Origin: Chloroflexota bacterium
Lineage (GTDB): Bacteria > Chloroflexota > Anaerolineae > Promineifilales > Promineifilaceae
Assembly (NCBI GenBank): GCA_024640485.1
Contig: JAHEEY010000154.1
Span: forward strand, 1 to 9,542
Reading direction: 5' to 3'
Length of the DNA stretch: 9,542 nucleotides
Shown in pieces: positions 1 through 6,668 of this stretch. The position numbers and the translations under genes are program-made. Each line of letters begins with the position of its first letter. Position 1 is the stretch's first letter. The notes beneath the pieces are model-generated. The model ran no database searches. It had not been told where the DNA came from and saw nothing but the letters and a program-made list of their open reading frames with translations.

Positions 1-2
1 GA

Positions 3-749
3 TTGAGCCAGGCATACCAACTAGATTACATCTCTCTGATCAGCCAGAACTACGCTGCCAACCAGGATTGGTCCCTGGCGCAGCGGCGGCTGGCCTCACT
101 TGAAGACGCCCAACTGCCGCAAACGGTTGCCGATCTGCTGGACACCGCGCTGCGAGAGCAAAGGGCGGCCGATGAAATTCGGAATCTGGCGGTGCTGGCT
201 CAACAGCTGGGTGCGGAAGGGGCTGCCGTGGCCTTGTTTGCCCCTACCCCCCTTTCTGGGCTAGTCGTGACGGAAACGCCTACAGCAACCCCGGTATCGC
301 TGCCCACCGCCACCACCACACCCACCCCCCAGCCCACGCAGACCCTGCGCCCCACATTGACGCCAACTGTGACGCCGCAGCCGTCGCCGACAACCCAATT
401 GATCTACCGGCTGCTCAGCCAGCAGCGGGTGTGCCGCTCGATCAGCCCGGTGCCCCTGATTGAAGTGATCACGCAAGACGCCTTGCTCAATCCCCTACCG
501 GGTGTTGAGGTGTTGGTAAATTGGGATGGCGGTTCCGACCGCTTTCTAACCGGTTTCAAGCCGGAACAAGGGGCGGGTTATGGGGATTTCTCCATGCAGC
601 CAGACATCTCTTACTCGGTGATGCTGGCAGATGGCAGCCCTGAGGTTAGCGGTTTACGGATAGAGCCTTGTGACAATGGGCGAGACGGCGGATGGGAGCT
701 GACCTTCCAAAACATCCTGCTGGAATCATCCGAAACGCCGGAGCCGTAA
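3..749 (+). CDS. Hypothetical protein with Thr/Pro-rich linker, 5'-truncated by the window edge
   Basis: The frame is open to the left edge. The first codon here is TTG, but the gene probably begins upstream, so 248 residues are a minimum. I do not recognise a named function. Three parts are visible. Residues 1-80 are a helical, Ala/Leu/Gln-rich segment (SQAYQLDYISLISQNYAANQ, then an Ala-rich stretch), similar in style to Chloroflexota proteins that I recall as having an N-terminal membrane helix upstream of such a segment. Residues 81-133 are a low-complexity Thr/Pro linker (TPTATPVSLPTATTTPTPQP and onward), typical of extracytoplasmic spacers. Residues 134-240 form a compact domain that may be beta-rich, with two cysteines (C144 and C223) that could form a disulfide; its GVEVLVNWDGG stretch resembles a carboxypeptidase-regulatory or Ig-like surface fold. 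Surface exposure is inference. The gene is convergent with mutL, with 23 bases between their stop codons. Confidence 0.75.
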   Translation: MSQAYQLDYISLISQNYAANQDWSLAQRRLASLEDAQLPQTVADLLDTALREQRAADEIRNLAVLAQQLGAEGAAVALFAPTPLSGLVVTETPTATPVSLPTATTTPTPQPTQTLRPTLTPTVTPQPSPTTQLIYRLLSQQRVCRSISPVPLIEVITQDALLNPLPGVEVLVNWDGGSDRFLTGFKPEQGAGYGDFSMQPDISYSVMLADGSPEVSGLRIEPCDNGRDGGWELTFQNILLESSETPEP

Positions 750-761
750 CCGGAGCGTTTC
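732..761. terminator. Weak hairpin between convergent genes
   Basis: GAAACGC (732-738) pairs with GCGTTTC (755-761). Inside it, CGG (739-741) pairs with CCG (750-752), leaving a two-base bulge. The hairpin spans the stop codon of the upstream + strand gene and lies just beyond the mutL stop. There is only a three-base T-run, within the stem, so it may be a weak bidirectional terminator or chance. Confidence 0.25.
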
Positions 762-772
762 CGGCAGCATGG

Positions 773-2572
773 CTACGTTCGACCAAACTGCCTGGCCAGC
801 TGTGCTACGGAAAGATGAATCAACGTGGGCCGTCCATGGGGACAGGTATGGGGGCTGCGGCACGATTCCAACTGCCGGATCATCGCTTCCATCTCGACCA
901 GGGTTAGCGTCTGGCCCGCTTTTACCGCCGCCGTTTTGCAGACCCGGGTGATGATTTTGTCTTCGATTTTCGCCTGCATCGGCGTGTCTTCTCGCTCCAA
1001 CTCTTCCAGAACCGACAGCAGCCCCTGGACAGGATCTCGTTTCGCCAAAATGGCCGGGATCGCCCGCACCATAAAGGCATTGGGGCCAAACGGCTCTATC
1101 TGGAATCCGATCCGGGTCAGCAGATCCAAATACTCTTCCAACAAGGTTGCCTGCGGCGGGGAAAGATGGGCGACCGCGCCGGCGACCAACCCCTGGGAGA
1201 TCACCGCCTCTCCATCCCAGTCCGCCATGAACTGCTCATATAAGATACGCTCATGGGCCGCATGCTGATCGATCAGGAAGATGCCCTCTGGCCCCTCGGT
1301 AATAATGTAGGCAGTGCCAACCTGGCCGACAACCCGCATGATGGGCAGCTGCCCACCTCCCAGATCTGCCGGCTGCGGCGGCAGCGCCGCCGGTTGGGTC
1401 CCGGACGGCTGGTGGGACCAATCCAGCTCCAACTTCGTCTGAGAGTCTCCTTCACGCCGGGTGAACGCAGCGTGATCCAGCTTCCCAGCCCAGCTTGAGG
1501 CAGCCCCCTCTCCGTAGGAAGGGGTCTCCCACGCTCCCAAGCTTCGAATCGGAGAGTCGGCTACTAATGTCTGGCGGACCGCTCGCTGCACCGCGCTAAA
1601 GATCGCATTACGATCGCGAAACCTCACTTCGGTCTTCGCCGGATGAACGTTGACATCTATCTCTTCGGTGGGCACATTGAAGAAGACAATCCCCATGGGA
1701 TAGCGTCCGGTGGGCAGCAGCGTGTGGTACGCCTGGATGACGGCATAATTGAGGCTGTTGTCTTTGATCCAACGCCCGTTTACGAACAGGGTGATATGGT
1801 TCCGGTTGGCCCAATGCATACTGGGCGGGCCTACATATCCGCTCACAGGTATCGCGATCCTGCCATCAGGCCGCTGCCCGGTGCCAGCGGAATCCGCCCC
1901 ACCGATGGGCAGCAGTTGGCGGCCGTTTTCTGGTCCGTAGACGGCGACCAATACGTCCAGCAGACTGCCGTTGCCGCTGGACTGAAACGTAATCCGCCCA
2001 TTGTGGGTCAGGCGAAAGCGAATGTCAGCGTACGCCAGGGCATAGCGGGTGACAAATTCATCGATCAGCCGTTTCTCCGTGGTCACACTTTTCAGGAACT
2101 TCAGCCTAGCCGGCATGTTGTAGAAGAGGTTCTCCACAGCAATGACCGTCCCCTGGGGGGCACCAACAGTTTCCCGGCTGCGCTTGTGACCGGCATCCAT
2201 CACCAGCCGGGTGCCGCCGGTATCTTCAGCGCTGCGGGAGACAATGGTAAGCTGGCTGACGGCGGCTATCGCTGCTAACGCTTCGCCTCGAAAACCCAGG
2301 GTGCGGATATCGTTTAGATCATCAGCAGTATACAGTTTTGAGGTGGCGTGACGCAGAAAGGCGGTTTCGATTTCCTGAGCGGCAATTCCTTCGCCATTGT
2401 CAGCGATCTGGATCATCTTGCGCCCGCCTTCGCGCACATCAATACTGATGTTGGTAGCTCCGGCGTCAATCGCATTCTCCACCAGCTCTTTCACCACTGA
2501 AAAAGGACGCTCGACCACTTCGCCAGCGGCAATCTGCGAAGCCAGTTGTTCCGACATAACATGAATTGACAT
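773..2572 (-). CDS. mutL: DNA mismatch repair protein MutL, endonuclease type
   Basis: MutL links mismatch recognition by MutS to strand removal. The 599-residue protein has a complete N-terminal GHKL ATPase: VKELVENAIDAGA with catalytic-position E29 and Mg-binding N33, DNGEGI at 58-63, GFRGEAL at 93-99, LFYNMPARLKFL at 149-160, and NVHPAKTEVRF at 308-318 with K313. A Pro/Gly/Gln-rich linker (about 335-405) leads to the C-terminal dimerisation and nicking domain. That domain has the metal-binding DQHA(X)2E(X)4E motif at 435-446 (DQHAAHERILYE) and CPHGRP at 577-582. These endonuclease residues are typical of bacteria without MutH. The start is set at ATG 2572, because MSIHVMSEQLASQIAAGEVV aligns with the usual MutL N-terminus. 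An in-frame ATG at 2650 would add 26 residues unlike the family and would overlap the divergent promoter region. No MutS gene is visible nearby. Confidence 0.97.
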   Translation of the reverse strand: MSIHVMSEQLASQIAAGEVVERPFSVVKELVENAIDAGATNISIDVREGGRKMIQIADNGEGIAAQEIETAFLRHATSKLYTADDLNDIRTLGFRGEALAAIAAVSQLTIVSRSAEDTGGTRLVMDAGHKRSRETVGAPQGTVIAVENLFYNMPARLKFLKSVTTEKRLIDEFVTRYALAYADIRFRLTHNGRITFQSSGNGSLLDVLVAVYGPENGRQLLPIGGADSAGTGQRPDGRIAIPVSGYVGPPSMHWANRNHITLFVNGRWIKDNSLNYAVIQAYHTLLPTGRYPMGIVFFNVPTEEIDVNVHPAKTEVRFRDRNAIFSAVQRAVRQTLVADSPIRSLGAWETPSYGEGAASSWAGKLDHAAFTRREGDSQTKLELDWSHQPSGTQPAALPPQPADLGGGQLPIMRVVGQVGTAYIITEGPEGIFLIDQHAAHERILYEQFMADWDGEAVISQGLVAGAVAHLSPPQATLLEEYLDLLTRIGFQIEPFGPNAFMVRAIPAILAKRDPVQGLLSVLEELEREDTPMQAKIEDKIITRVCKTAAVKAGQTLTLVEMEAMIRQLESCRSPHTCPHGRPTLIHLSVAQLARQFGRT

Positions 2573-2579
2573 GGTCGGT

Positions 2580-2611
2580 ATTGTACCACAGGGATACGGG
2601 TCGATCTTGAA
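2580..2611 (-). promoter_or_regulatory. Candidate mutL promoter, possibly leaderless
   Basis: On the - strand a TACAAT -10-like box (2585-2580) ends seven bases before the mutL ATG at 2572, and no Shine-Dalgarno sequence lies in between. Transcription from it would begin at or next to the start codon. The best -35 candidate, TTCAAG (2611-2606), is weak and sits at a 20-base spacing. Prediction by eye only. Confidence 0.3.
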
Positions 2612-2641
2612 TCGATCTGGAGGCGCTTTGTCGCCCCTTGC

Positions 2642-2669
2642 TTGCATCATGATAAGTTGGGCTTATACT
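2642..2669 (+). promoter_or_regulatory. Candidate promoter of the alpha/beta hydrolase gene
   Basis: A TATACT -10-like box (2664-2669) lies 16 bases after TTGCAT (2642-2647), a partial -35. The predicted transcript would start near 2676, about 30 bases before the ATG at 2707. A GGAG Shine-Dalgarno sequence at 2692-2695 lies 11 bases before that ATG, which is a long spacing. Confidence 0.4.
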
Positions 2670-2706
2670 TTACAACTCAAATCCCTCAATTGGAGTATGG
2701 GTAGAT

Positions 2707-3570
2707 ATGTCATTCACACCGAATTATGAAGTACCTGAACTGCGCAGGCCGTATACTCTGCAAGCCAACACCGAAGCCGCTAACGCAAAACAGATAGGTT
2801 GCCTGATGCTCCACGGGTTTTTAGGCAGCCCCGGCAGCTCCCGCCCCATGGGGGAATACCTGGCCCAGCGCGGCATTACCATCCACTGCCCGCTGCTGCC
2901 GGGCCACGGCAGCTACCCCGACAAGCTGTACAAAATCTCCCACAAAGCATGGATGGCGGAGGCGGAAGAAGGGCTGCAGAAGCTGCGCCAGATGTGTGAC
3001 CAGGTATTCATCATCGGCCACTCAATGGGCACCGTTATGGGCGCCTACTTATCAACCAAATACGACGACCTAAACGGCATGGTCATGCTGACCCCGTTAT
3101 ACGCTCTGCCCGACTACCGGCTGCGGCTGATGCGCTTACTGCGCTATGTCATGCCCTGGTTCTATCCCCATAAAAGCAGGAGCATGGGGGATTTGGTGCG
3201 GCAGCGGGTGCTGGATTTCGACCCGACCATCGATTTCGACGCCCCGGAAACGCAGGCGCGATTGCCCGAAATCACTCGTGTACCCACTTCAGGACTGGAT
3301 GAAATGGTTAAAATGGTCGATCTTGGGAAGAAGCTGTGGTCACAGCTGACCCTGCCGGTTCTGGTATTTCAGGGCGGTGATGATCCCGCGGTTCCAGCCG
3401 GCACCATTCAGAAGATATACGACATGCTGCCCAGTAGGGACAAGCAGCTGAAGACCTTCCCCGAGGCCGGTCACGAACTGATGCGCCCCTTTGAACCAGC
3501 CCATAAGAAGGTGTGGTCGCTGATTCACCAATTCTTCCTGGATCGATCTCAAACAGCATCACCCGCCTGA
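2707..3570 (+). CDS. Alpha/beta hydrolase, carboxylesterase or monoacylglycerol lipase-like
   Basis: This is a serine hydrolase of the alpha/beta fold, probably cleaving small carboxyl esters or monoacylglycerols. The true substrate cannot be read from the sequence. The 287 residues contain the oxyanion-hole motif HGFLGSP (36-42), the nucleophile elbow GHSMG with Ser106, the acid loop GGDDPAVP with the likely catalytic Asp226, and the terminal His256 in EAGHEL. A lid-like insertion with basic and aromatic residues occupies about 134-200 (LRLMRLLRYVMPWFYPHKSR). The length and layout match the Est30-type esterases and the lysophospholipase/serine aminopeptidase (S33) group. No signal peptide or membrane segment is visible, so it should be cytosolic. 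The gene appears monocistronic: it is divergent from mutL and 316 bases upstream of the transporter operon. Confidence 0.9.
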   Translation: MSFTPNYEVPELRRPYTLQANTEAANAKQIGCLMLHGFLGSPGSSRPMGEYLAQRGITIHCPLLPGHGSYPDKLYKISHKAWMAEAEEGLQKLRQMCDQVFIIGHSMGTVMGAYLSTKYDDLNGMVMLTPLYALPDYRLRLMRLLRYVMPWFYPHKSRSMGDLVRQRVLDFDPTIDFDAPETQARLPEITRVPTSGLDEMVKMVDLGKKLWSQLTLPVLVFQGGDDPAVPAGTIQKIYDMLPSRDKQLKTFPEAGHELMRPFEPAHKKVWSLIHQFFLDRSQTASPA

Positions 3571-3611
3571 TATCAAACCCTCGGATCATTCGAAGCGGCA
3601 CCAAAGAATCA

Positions 3612-3625
3612 CCGGATCTGTCCGG
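3612..3625 (+). terminator. Possible weak terminator hairpin after the hydrolase gene
   Basis: CCGGA (3612-3616) and TCCGG (3621-3625) form a perfect five-pair stem with loop TCTG, 42 bases after the hydrolase stop. No proper T-run follows (GACAATTAGTTT), so termination here would be inefficient. Confidence 0.25.
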
Positions 3626-3690
3626 GACAATTAGTTTGCTTAGTTCCTATCTCCGCCAAACCGATTTCGAAACAGCCTTGTTTCCACTCT

Positions 3691-3718
3691 TTGAATAGAA
3701 TGAGAAAACTTGTATAAT
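3691..3718 (+). promoter_or_regulatory. Sigma-70-type promoter of the import operon
   Basis: A consensus TATAAT -10 box (3713-3718) follows TTGAAT (3691-3696, four of six to consensus) at a 16-base spacing, in an AT-rich patch that stands out from the surroundings. Transcription should start near 3725, giving a leader of about 160 nt before the lipoprotein gene. The rest of the gap from 3571 to 3690 shows no gene, only the weak hairpin annotated separately. Confidence 0.6.
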
Positions 3719-3734
3719 TCTAATGTTTGATTTC

Positions 3735-3777
3735 GTGATCAACTGCTCCCAGGGGTGGCTGAAGTAGTTCACTTTTT
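3735..3777 (+). terminator. Hairpin plus T5 at the start of the operon leader
   Basis: AACTGCT (3741-3747) pairs with AGTAGTT (3763-3769), with one G-U pair. GTG (3735-3737) pairs with CAC (3770-3772) across a three-base bulge. TTTTT (3773-3777) follows directly, as in an intrinsic terminator. It lies only about 10 bases after the predicted transcription start, so it may be an early attenuator, a read-through stop for the upstream gene, or part of a larger leader fold. Confidence 0.35.
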
Positions 3778-3790
3778 GTGGAGACAGTGT

Positions 3791-3851
3791 GTCAGCACGG
3801 GCTGACTGAGAATAGGTGCATCAGAGCAATCAACCAGTCACGCCTTTATTT
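3791..3851 (+). promoter_or_regulatory. Possible attenuator: mutually exclusive hairpins before the lipoprotein gene
   Basis: GTCAGC (3791-3796) and GCTGAC (3801-3806) form a perfect six-pair hairpin with loop ACGG. The same segment, GGCTGACTG (3800-3808), can instead pair with CAGTCACGCC (3835-3844, one bulged base). That gives a nine-pair stem with a 26-base loop, followed by TTTATTT (3845-3851). The first hairpin would act as antiterminator and the second as terminator, ending 19 bases before the Shine-Dalgarno sequence. I do not recognise a known riboswitch class. The assignment is structural inference only. Confidence 0.35.
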
Positions 3852-3886
3852 CAGTATTACGCTTTTCACGAAGGAGGAAAGTGTCT

Positions 3887-4927
3887 ATGTCCAAGAAACG
3901 AATGAGTCTGTTTGTTTTGGCCATCCTCGTCCTGAGTTTGGTCCTAGCGGCATGTGGCGGCACAGCCGAGAAGAAAGTCTGCGCGGTACTCGATACCGGC
4001 GGCGAAAATGACAAGAGCTTCAACGAATTCACCCTCAAGGGTGCCCGTGAAGCCGCCGACAAAGCTGGCTTGGAATTCGCCCATATCGTCTCCGAATCGG
4101 ACGCCGACTATGAGAAGAACATCAACAACTTCGTTGACGAAGGTTGTGGTCTGATCATCACCGTAGGCTTCCTGATGGGCGACACCACCAAAGCAGCTGC
4201 TATTGCCAACCCAGACGTCAACTTCGCCATCGTCGATGTTGATTACTGGCCAGGTTTTGGCTGTGATGAAGGCGTCGACAGCTGCTACAGCGAAGAAGGC
4301 GGCTTGAGCAATGTCACCAGCCTGATGTTCGCCGAAGATGAAGTGGGATATTTGGCCGGCACCTTGGCCGGCTGCATGAGCGAGACTGCCGTCATCGGCA
4401 CGGTCTCGGGCATGGAAATCCCGCCCGTTGTCAAGTTCGTGGTCGGCTACCAGAACGGTGCCAAGGCCCAGAACCCCAGCATCGAAGCGCTGAACGTTTA
4501 CATTCCTGATTTCAACGATCCGACCACCGGCAAGCAAGCTGGTGAGACCCAGATCGGCCAGGGTGCTGACGTTATCTTCGGCGTCGGCGGCAACACCGGC
4601 AACGGTGGTTTGCTGGCAGCCCATGAAGCTGGCCTGATGGCTATCGGTGTGGACGTCGATCAGTACAACACCTACCCCGAAGTCCAGGCATCCCTGATGA
4701 CCAGCGCCGCTAAGAACATGGATGTCGCCACTGGCGACGCCGTGACTGCGTACGCAAATGACACCTTGGAAGCCGGCATTCAGCTGGCCACCGTCGCCAA
4801 CGGCGGCGTCGGCTTGGCCTCTTACCACGATTGGGACAGCAAAGTCCCGGCCGAGTGTAAAGCTGCGGTTGACGCCGCCGCTGCTGGCCTGACTGATGGT
4901 TCCATCAGCACTGGCTATGCTCCGTAA
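3887..4927 (+). CDS. BMP/PnrA family ABC transporter substrate-binding lipoprotein
   Basis: This is the extracytoplasmic binding protein of a nucleoside-class importer. The 346 residues begin with a lipoprotein signal: KKR charged region, hydrophobic core 7-20 and lipobox LAAC with lipidated Cys23. The mature part is a Bmp domain. DTGGENDKSFNEF (36-48) is the family's N-terminal ligand-binding loop. AEDEVGYLAGTLAG (149-162), GTVSGMEIPPV (171-181) and the GVDVDQY loop (254-260) follow in the expected order, as in PnrA-type purine nucleoside binders. ATG 3887 is chosen because AAGGAGG (3871-3877) lies nine bases before it; an in-frame GTG at 3881 is too close. The mature protein also has six cysteines (32, 87, 126, 133, 163, 324), including a C-X6-C pair in an acidic insertion (CDEGVDSC), which could form disulfides. 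It is the first gene of the operon. The exact ligand is not provable here. Confidence 0.93.
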   Translation: MSKKRMSLFVLAILVLSLVLAACGGTAEKKVCAVLDTGGENDKSFNEFTLKGAREAADKAGLEFAHIVSESDADYEKNINNFVDEGCGLIITVGFLMGDTTKAAAIANPDVNFAIVDVDYWPGFGCDEGVDSCYSEEGGLSNVTSLMFAEDEVGYLAGTLAGCMSETAVIGTVSGMEIPPVVKFVVGYQNGAKAQNPSIEALNVYIPDFNDPTTGKQAGETQIGQGADVIFGVGGNTGNGGLLAAHEAGLMAIGVDVDQYNTYPEVQASLMTSAAKNMDVATGDAVTAYANDTLEAGIQLATVANGGVGLASYHDWDSKVPAECKAAVDAAAAGLTDGSISTGYAP

Positions 4928-4967
4928 ATCTGAGCATACCGGCTCACTAGTGAATTAGTGTTAGATA

Positions 4968-5005
4968 GAGGGCCACTCATGTCAGTGAGTGGCCCTCTTG
5001 TGTTT
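4968..5005 (+). terminator. Intra-operon terminator or mRNA-stabilising hairpin
   Basis: GAGGGCCACTCA (4968-4979) and TGAGTGGCCCTC (4986-4997) form a perfect 12-pair stem with a six-base loop, followed by TTGTGTTT. It lies 40 bases after the binding-protein stop and 43 bases before the ATPase start. The broken T-run suggests partial termination, giving more binding-protein than ATPase and permease mRNA. It may also protect the upstream message from 3' decay. Confidence 0.75.
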
Positions 5006-5048
5006 CGGCATCAGCAGTTGATGACGTTTGGCACATATTGGAGTGACT

Positions 5049-6587
5049 ATGAGCACAACACCTGTGTTAGAAGCCCGCGGTCTGACGAAACGATTCCCCG
5101 GTGTCATTGCCAACGACTCAGTAGATCTCACCCTGAACAAAGGGGAGATTCTGGCGATGTTGGGAGAGAATGGGGCAGGCAAAACAACTTTAATGAACAT
5201 GTTGTACGGCCTGTATCATCCAGACGAAGGGGAGATATTGGTCAATGGCAAGGCCGTGAAGATGGACTCACCCAACGACGCCATCGCTGCCGGCATTGGC
5301 ATGGTCCACCAGCATTTCATGCTGATCCCGGTCATGACCGTTGCTGAAAACATCATGTTGGGGGTTGAAGAAACACGGGGGGTATTGGCAAAACTGCCAA
5401 TGCTGGGCCGGCTCAATCGACGGGCCGCTGCCGTCCGCATTAAAGAGCTGTCCAAGCAGTACAGTTTAGATTTGGATCCGGATGATTACATCAAGGATTT
5501 ACCAGTAGGCATCCAGCAGCGCGCGGAAATCATCAAAGCGCTATACCGGAATGCTGATATTCTCATTCTAGACGAACCTACAGCCGTCCTAACGCCTCAA
5601 GAAGCGGATGAGTTGTTTGCCATCATGCACAATCTGACCAAGCAAGGCGTTTCCATCATTTTTATCACTCACAAATTGAAGGAAGTCCTCAAAGTCGCCG
5701 ACCGCATCGCCGTGCTGCGCAATGGGAAGATGGTGGGCACCGCATTACCAGCAGATGCTACCCAGGCCAGTCTAGCAGAGATGATGGTCGGACGGGAGGT
5801 AATTCTCCAGGTTGACAAGAGTGAAGCCACTCCTGGGGATGTCGTTCTAGATGTTAAAGATCTAGTGGTAAAAACCAATCGCGGGCAGATCGCGGTTGAA
5901 AATGTCTCCTTTGAGGTCAGGGCCGGCGAGATTTTAGGGATTGCCGGGGTCCAAGGAAATGGACAGAGCGAATTGGCTGAAGGCTTGACCGGGCTGCGTC
6001 CAATCGAGAGCGGACACATTCAGTTGTCAGACAGGGACTCTACTCATTTTTTGCCCAGGCAGGTCACCGAAATGGGCGTGGCCCACATCCCGGAAGATCG
6101 GGAAAAGCACGGGCTGATCATGGCCTACAGCATCGCCGACAATTTGGTGCTCAACCGTTATTATCAGCCGCCATTTGCCAAGGGCCCTGTGCTGAACCAG
6201 GAAGTGATTGATCAAAATGGTAGGGAGTTGGTGGCCGAATATGATGTGCGCACCCCCAGCATATATACCACAGCCGGCAGCCTCTCGGGAGGCAACAAAC
6301 AGAAAGTCATTGTCGCTCGCGAGTTCTCGCGCCCTGTGAAGCTCCTGATCGCCAACCAACCCACCCGTGGTGTGGATGTAGGTTCAATCGAATTCATCCA
6401 CAATCAGATCATTTCCCAGCGAGATAGTGGCGTCGCCGTTTTGCTGGTTTCCGCGGAATTGGATGAAATATTAAGTTTGGCGGATCGGGTGGCGGTCATG
6501 TTTGATGGCCGTATCGTGAAAACGCTGCCGATCGCTGAAGCGACCCGCGAACGAGTGGGTCTATTGATGGCCGGCTCCGAAACTTAG
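5049..6587 (+). CDS. BMP-type ABC importer, fused double ATP-binding protein
   Basis: This cytoplasmic subunit hydrolyses ATP to power import. The 512 residues contain two ABC domains. Domain 1 has Walker A GENGAGKT (39-46), Q-loop Q88 in HQHFMLIP, an altered signature LPVGIQQRAEI (151-161), Walker B LILDEPT (172-178; D175, E176) and switch His208. Domain 2 (from about 264) has a degenerate Walker A (GVQGNGQSEL, 300-309, no GKT), a good signature LSGGN (412-416) and an altered Walker B (LLIANQPTRGVD, with N436 and Q437 in place of Asp and Glu). As in other nucleoside/sugar importers of this class, catalysis should be confined to one composite site: Walker A of domain 1 with the signature of domain 2. 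ATG 5049 is preceded by GGAG (5040-5043) at five bases. It is comparable in architecture to NupO/YufO-type proteins. Confidence 0.95.
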   Translation: MSTTPVLEARGLTKRFPGVIANDSVDLTLNKGEILAMLGENGAGKTTLMNMLYGLYHPDEGEILVNGKAVKMDSPNDAIAAGIGMVHQHFMLIPVMTVAENIMLGVEETRGVLAKLPMLGRLNRRAAAVRIKELSKQYSLDLDPDDYIKDLPVGIQQRAEIIKALYRNADILILDEPTAVLTPQEADELFAIMHNLTKQGVSIIFITHKLKEVLKVADRIAVLRNGKMVGTALPADATQASLAEMMVGREVILQVDKSEATPGDVVLDVKDLVVKTNRGQIAVENVSFEVRAGEILGIAGVQGNGQSELAEGLTGLRPIESGHIQLSDRDSTHFLPRQVTEMGVAHIPEDREKHGLIMAYSIADNLVLNRYYQPPFAKGPVLNQEVIDQNGRELVAEYDVRTPSIYTTAGSLSGGNKQKVIVAREFSRPVKLLIANQPTRGVDVGSIEFIHNQIISQRDSGVAVLLVSAELDEILSLADRVAVMFDGRIVKTLPIAEATRERVGLLMAGSET

Positions 6588-6611
6588 AAACTGGAGAAGG
6601 TGAAAAAGACG

Positions 6612-6668
6612 ATGAAAGATTTATTCAGCAGCTCCAATTTCAGCACAAGGTGGTATGATGGCATCTAG
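6612..6668 (+). CDS. Possible 18-codon leader ORF overlapping the permease 1 start
   Basis: An ATG at 6612 opens MKDLFSSSNFSTRWYDGI, ending at TAG 6666-6668, in a different frame from permease 1, whose start lies inside it. Upstream GGAGAAGG (6593-6600) ends 11 bases before the ATG. It could couple translation of permease 1 by termination and re-initiation, or be a chance ORF. No homologue is recognised. Confidence 0.25.
   Translation: MKDLFSSSNFSTRWYDGI

Noticed and set aside
1643..2278. 211-codon + strand frame inside mutL
   Set aside because: It lies entirely opposite the conserved ATPase coding sequence of mutL and shows no family motifs.
3735..3851. Known riboswitch classes (TPP, purine, cobalamin) in the leader
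   Set aside because: CTGAGA- and GGGG-like pieces occur, but the required companion motifs and spacing of these classes are absent.
3944..4828. Long open frame (294 codons) on the - strand opposite the binding-protein gene
   Set aside because: It mirrors the codon pattern of a clearly coding + strand gene, has no recognisable domain and no convincing start signal. It is a shadow frame.
6306..6380. Loss of Walker B Asp/Glu and of Walker A Lys in ATPase domain 2
   Set aside because: A degenerate second nucleotide site is characteristic of this importer class, so it is not a novelty or damage.
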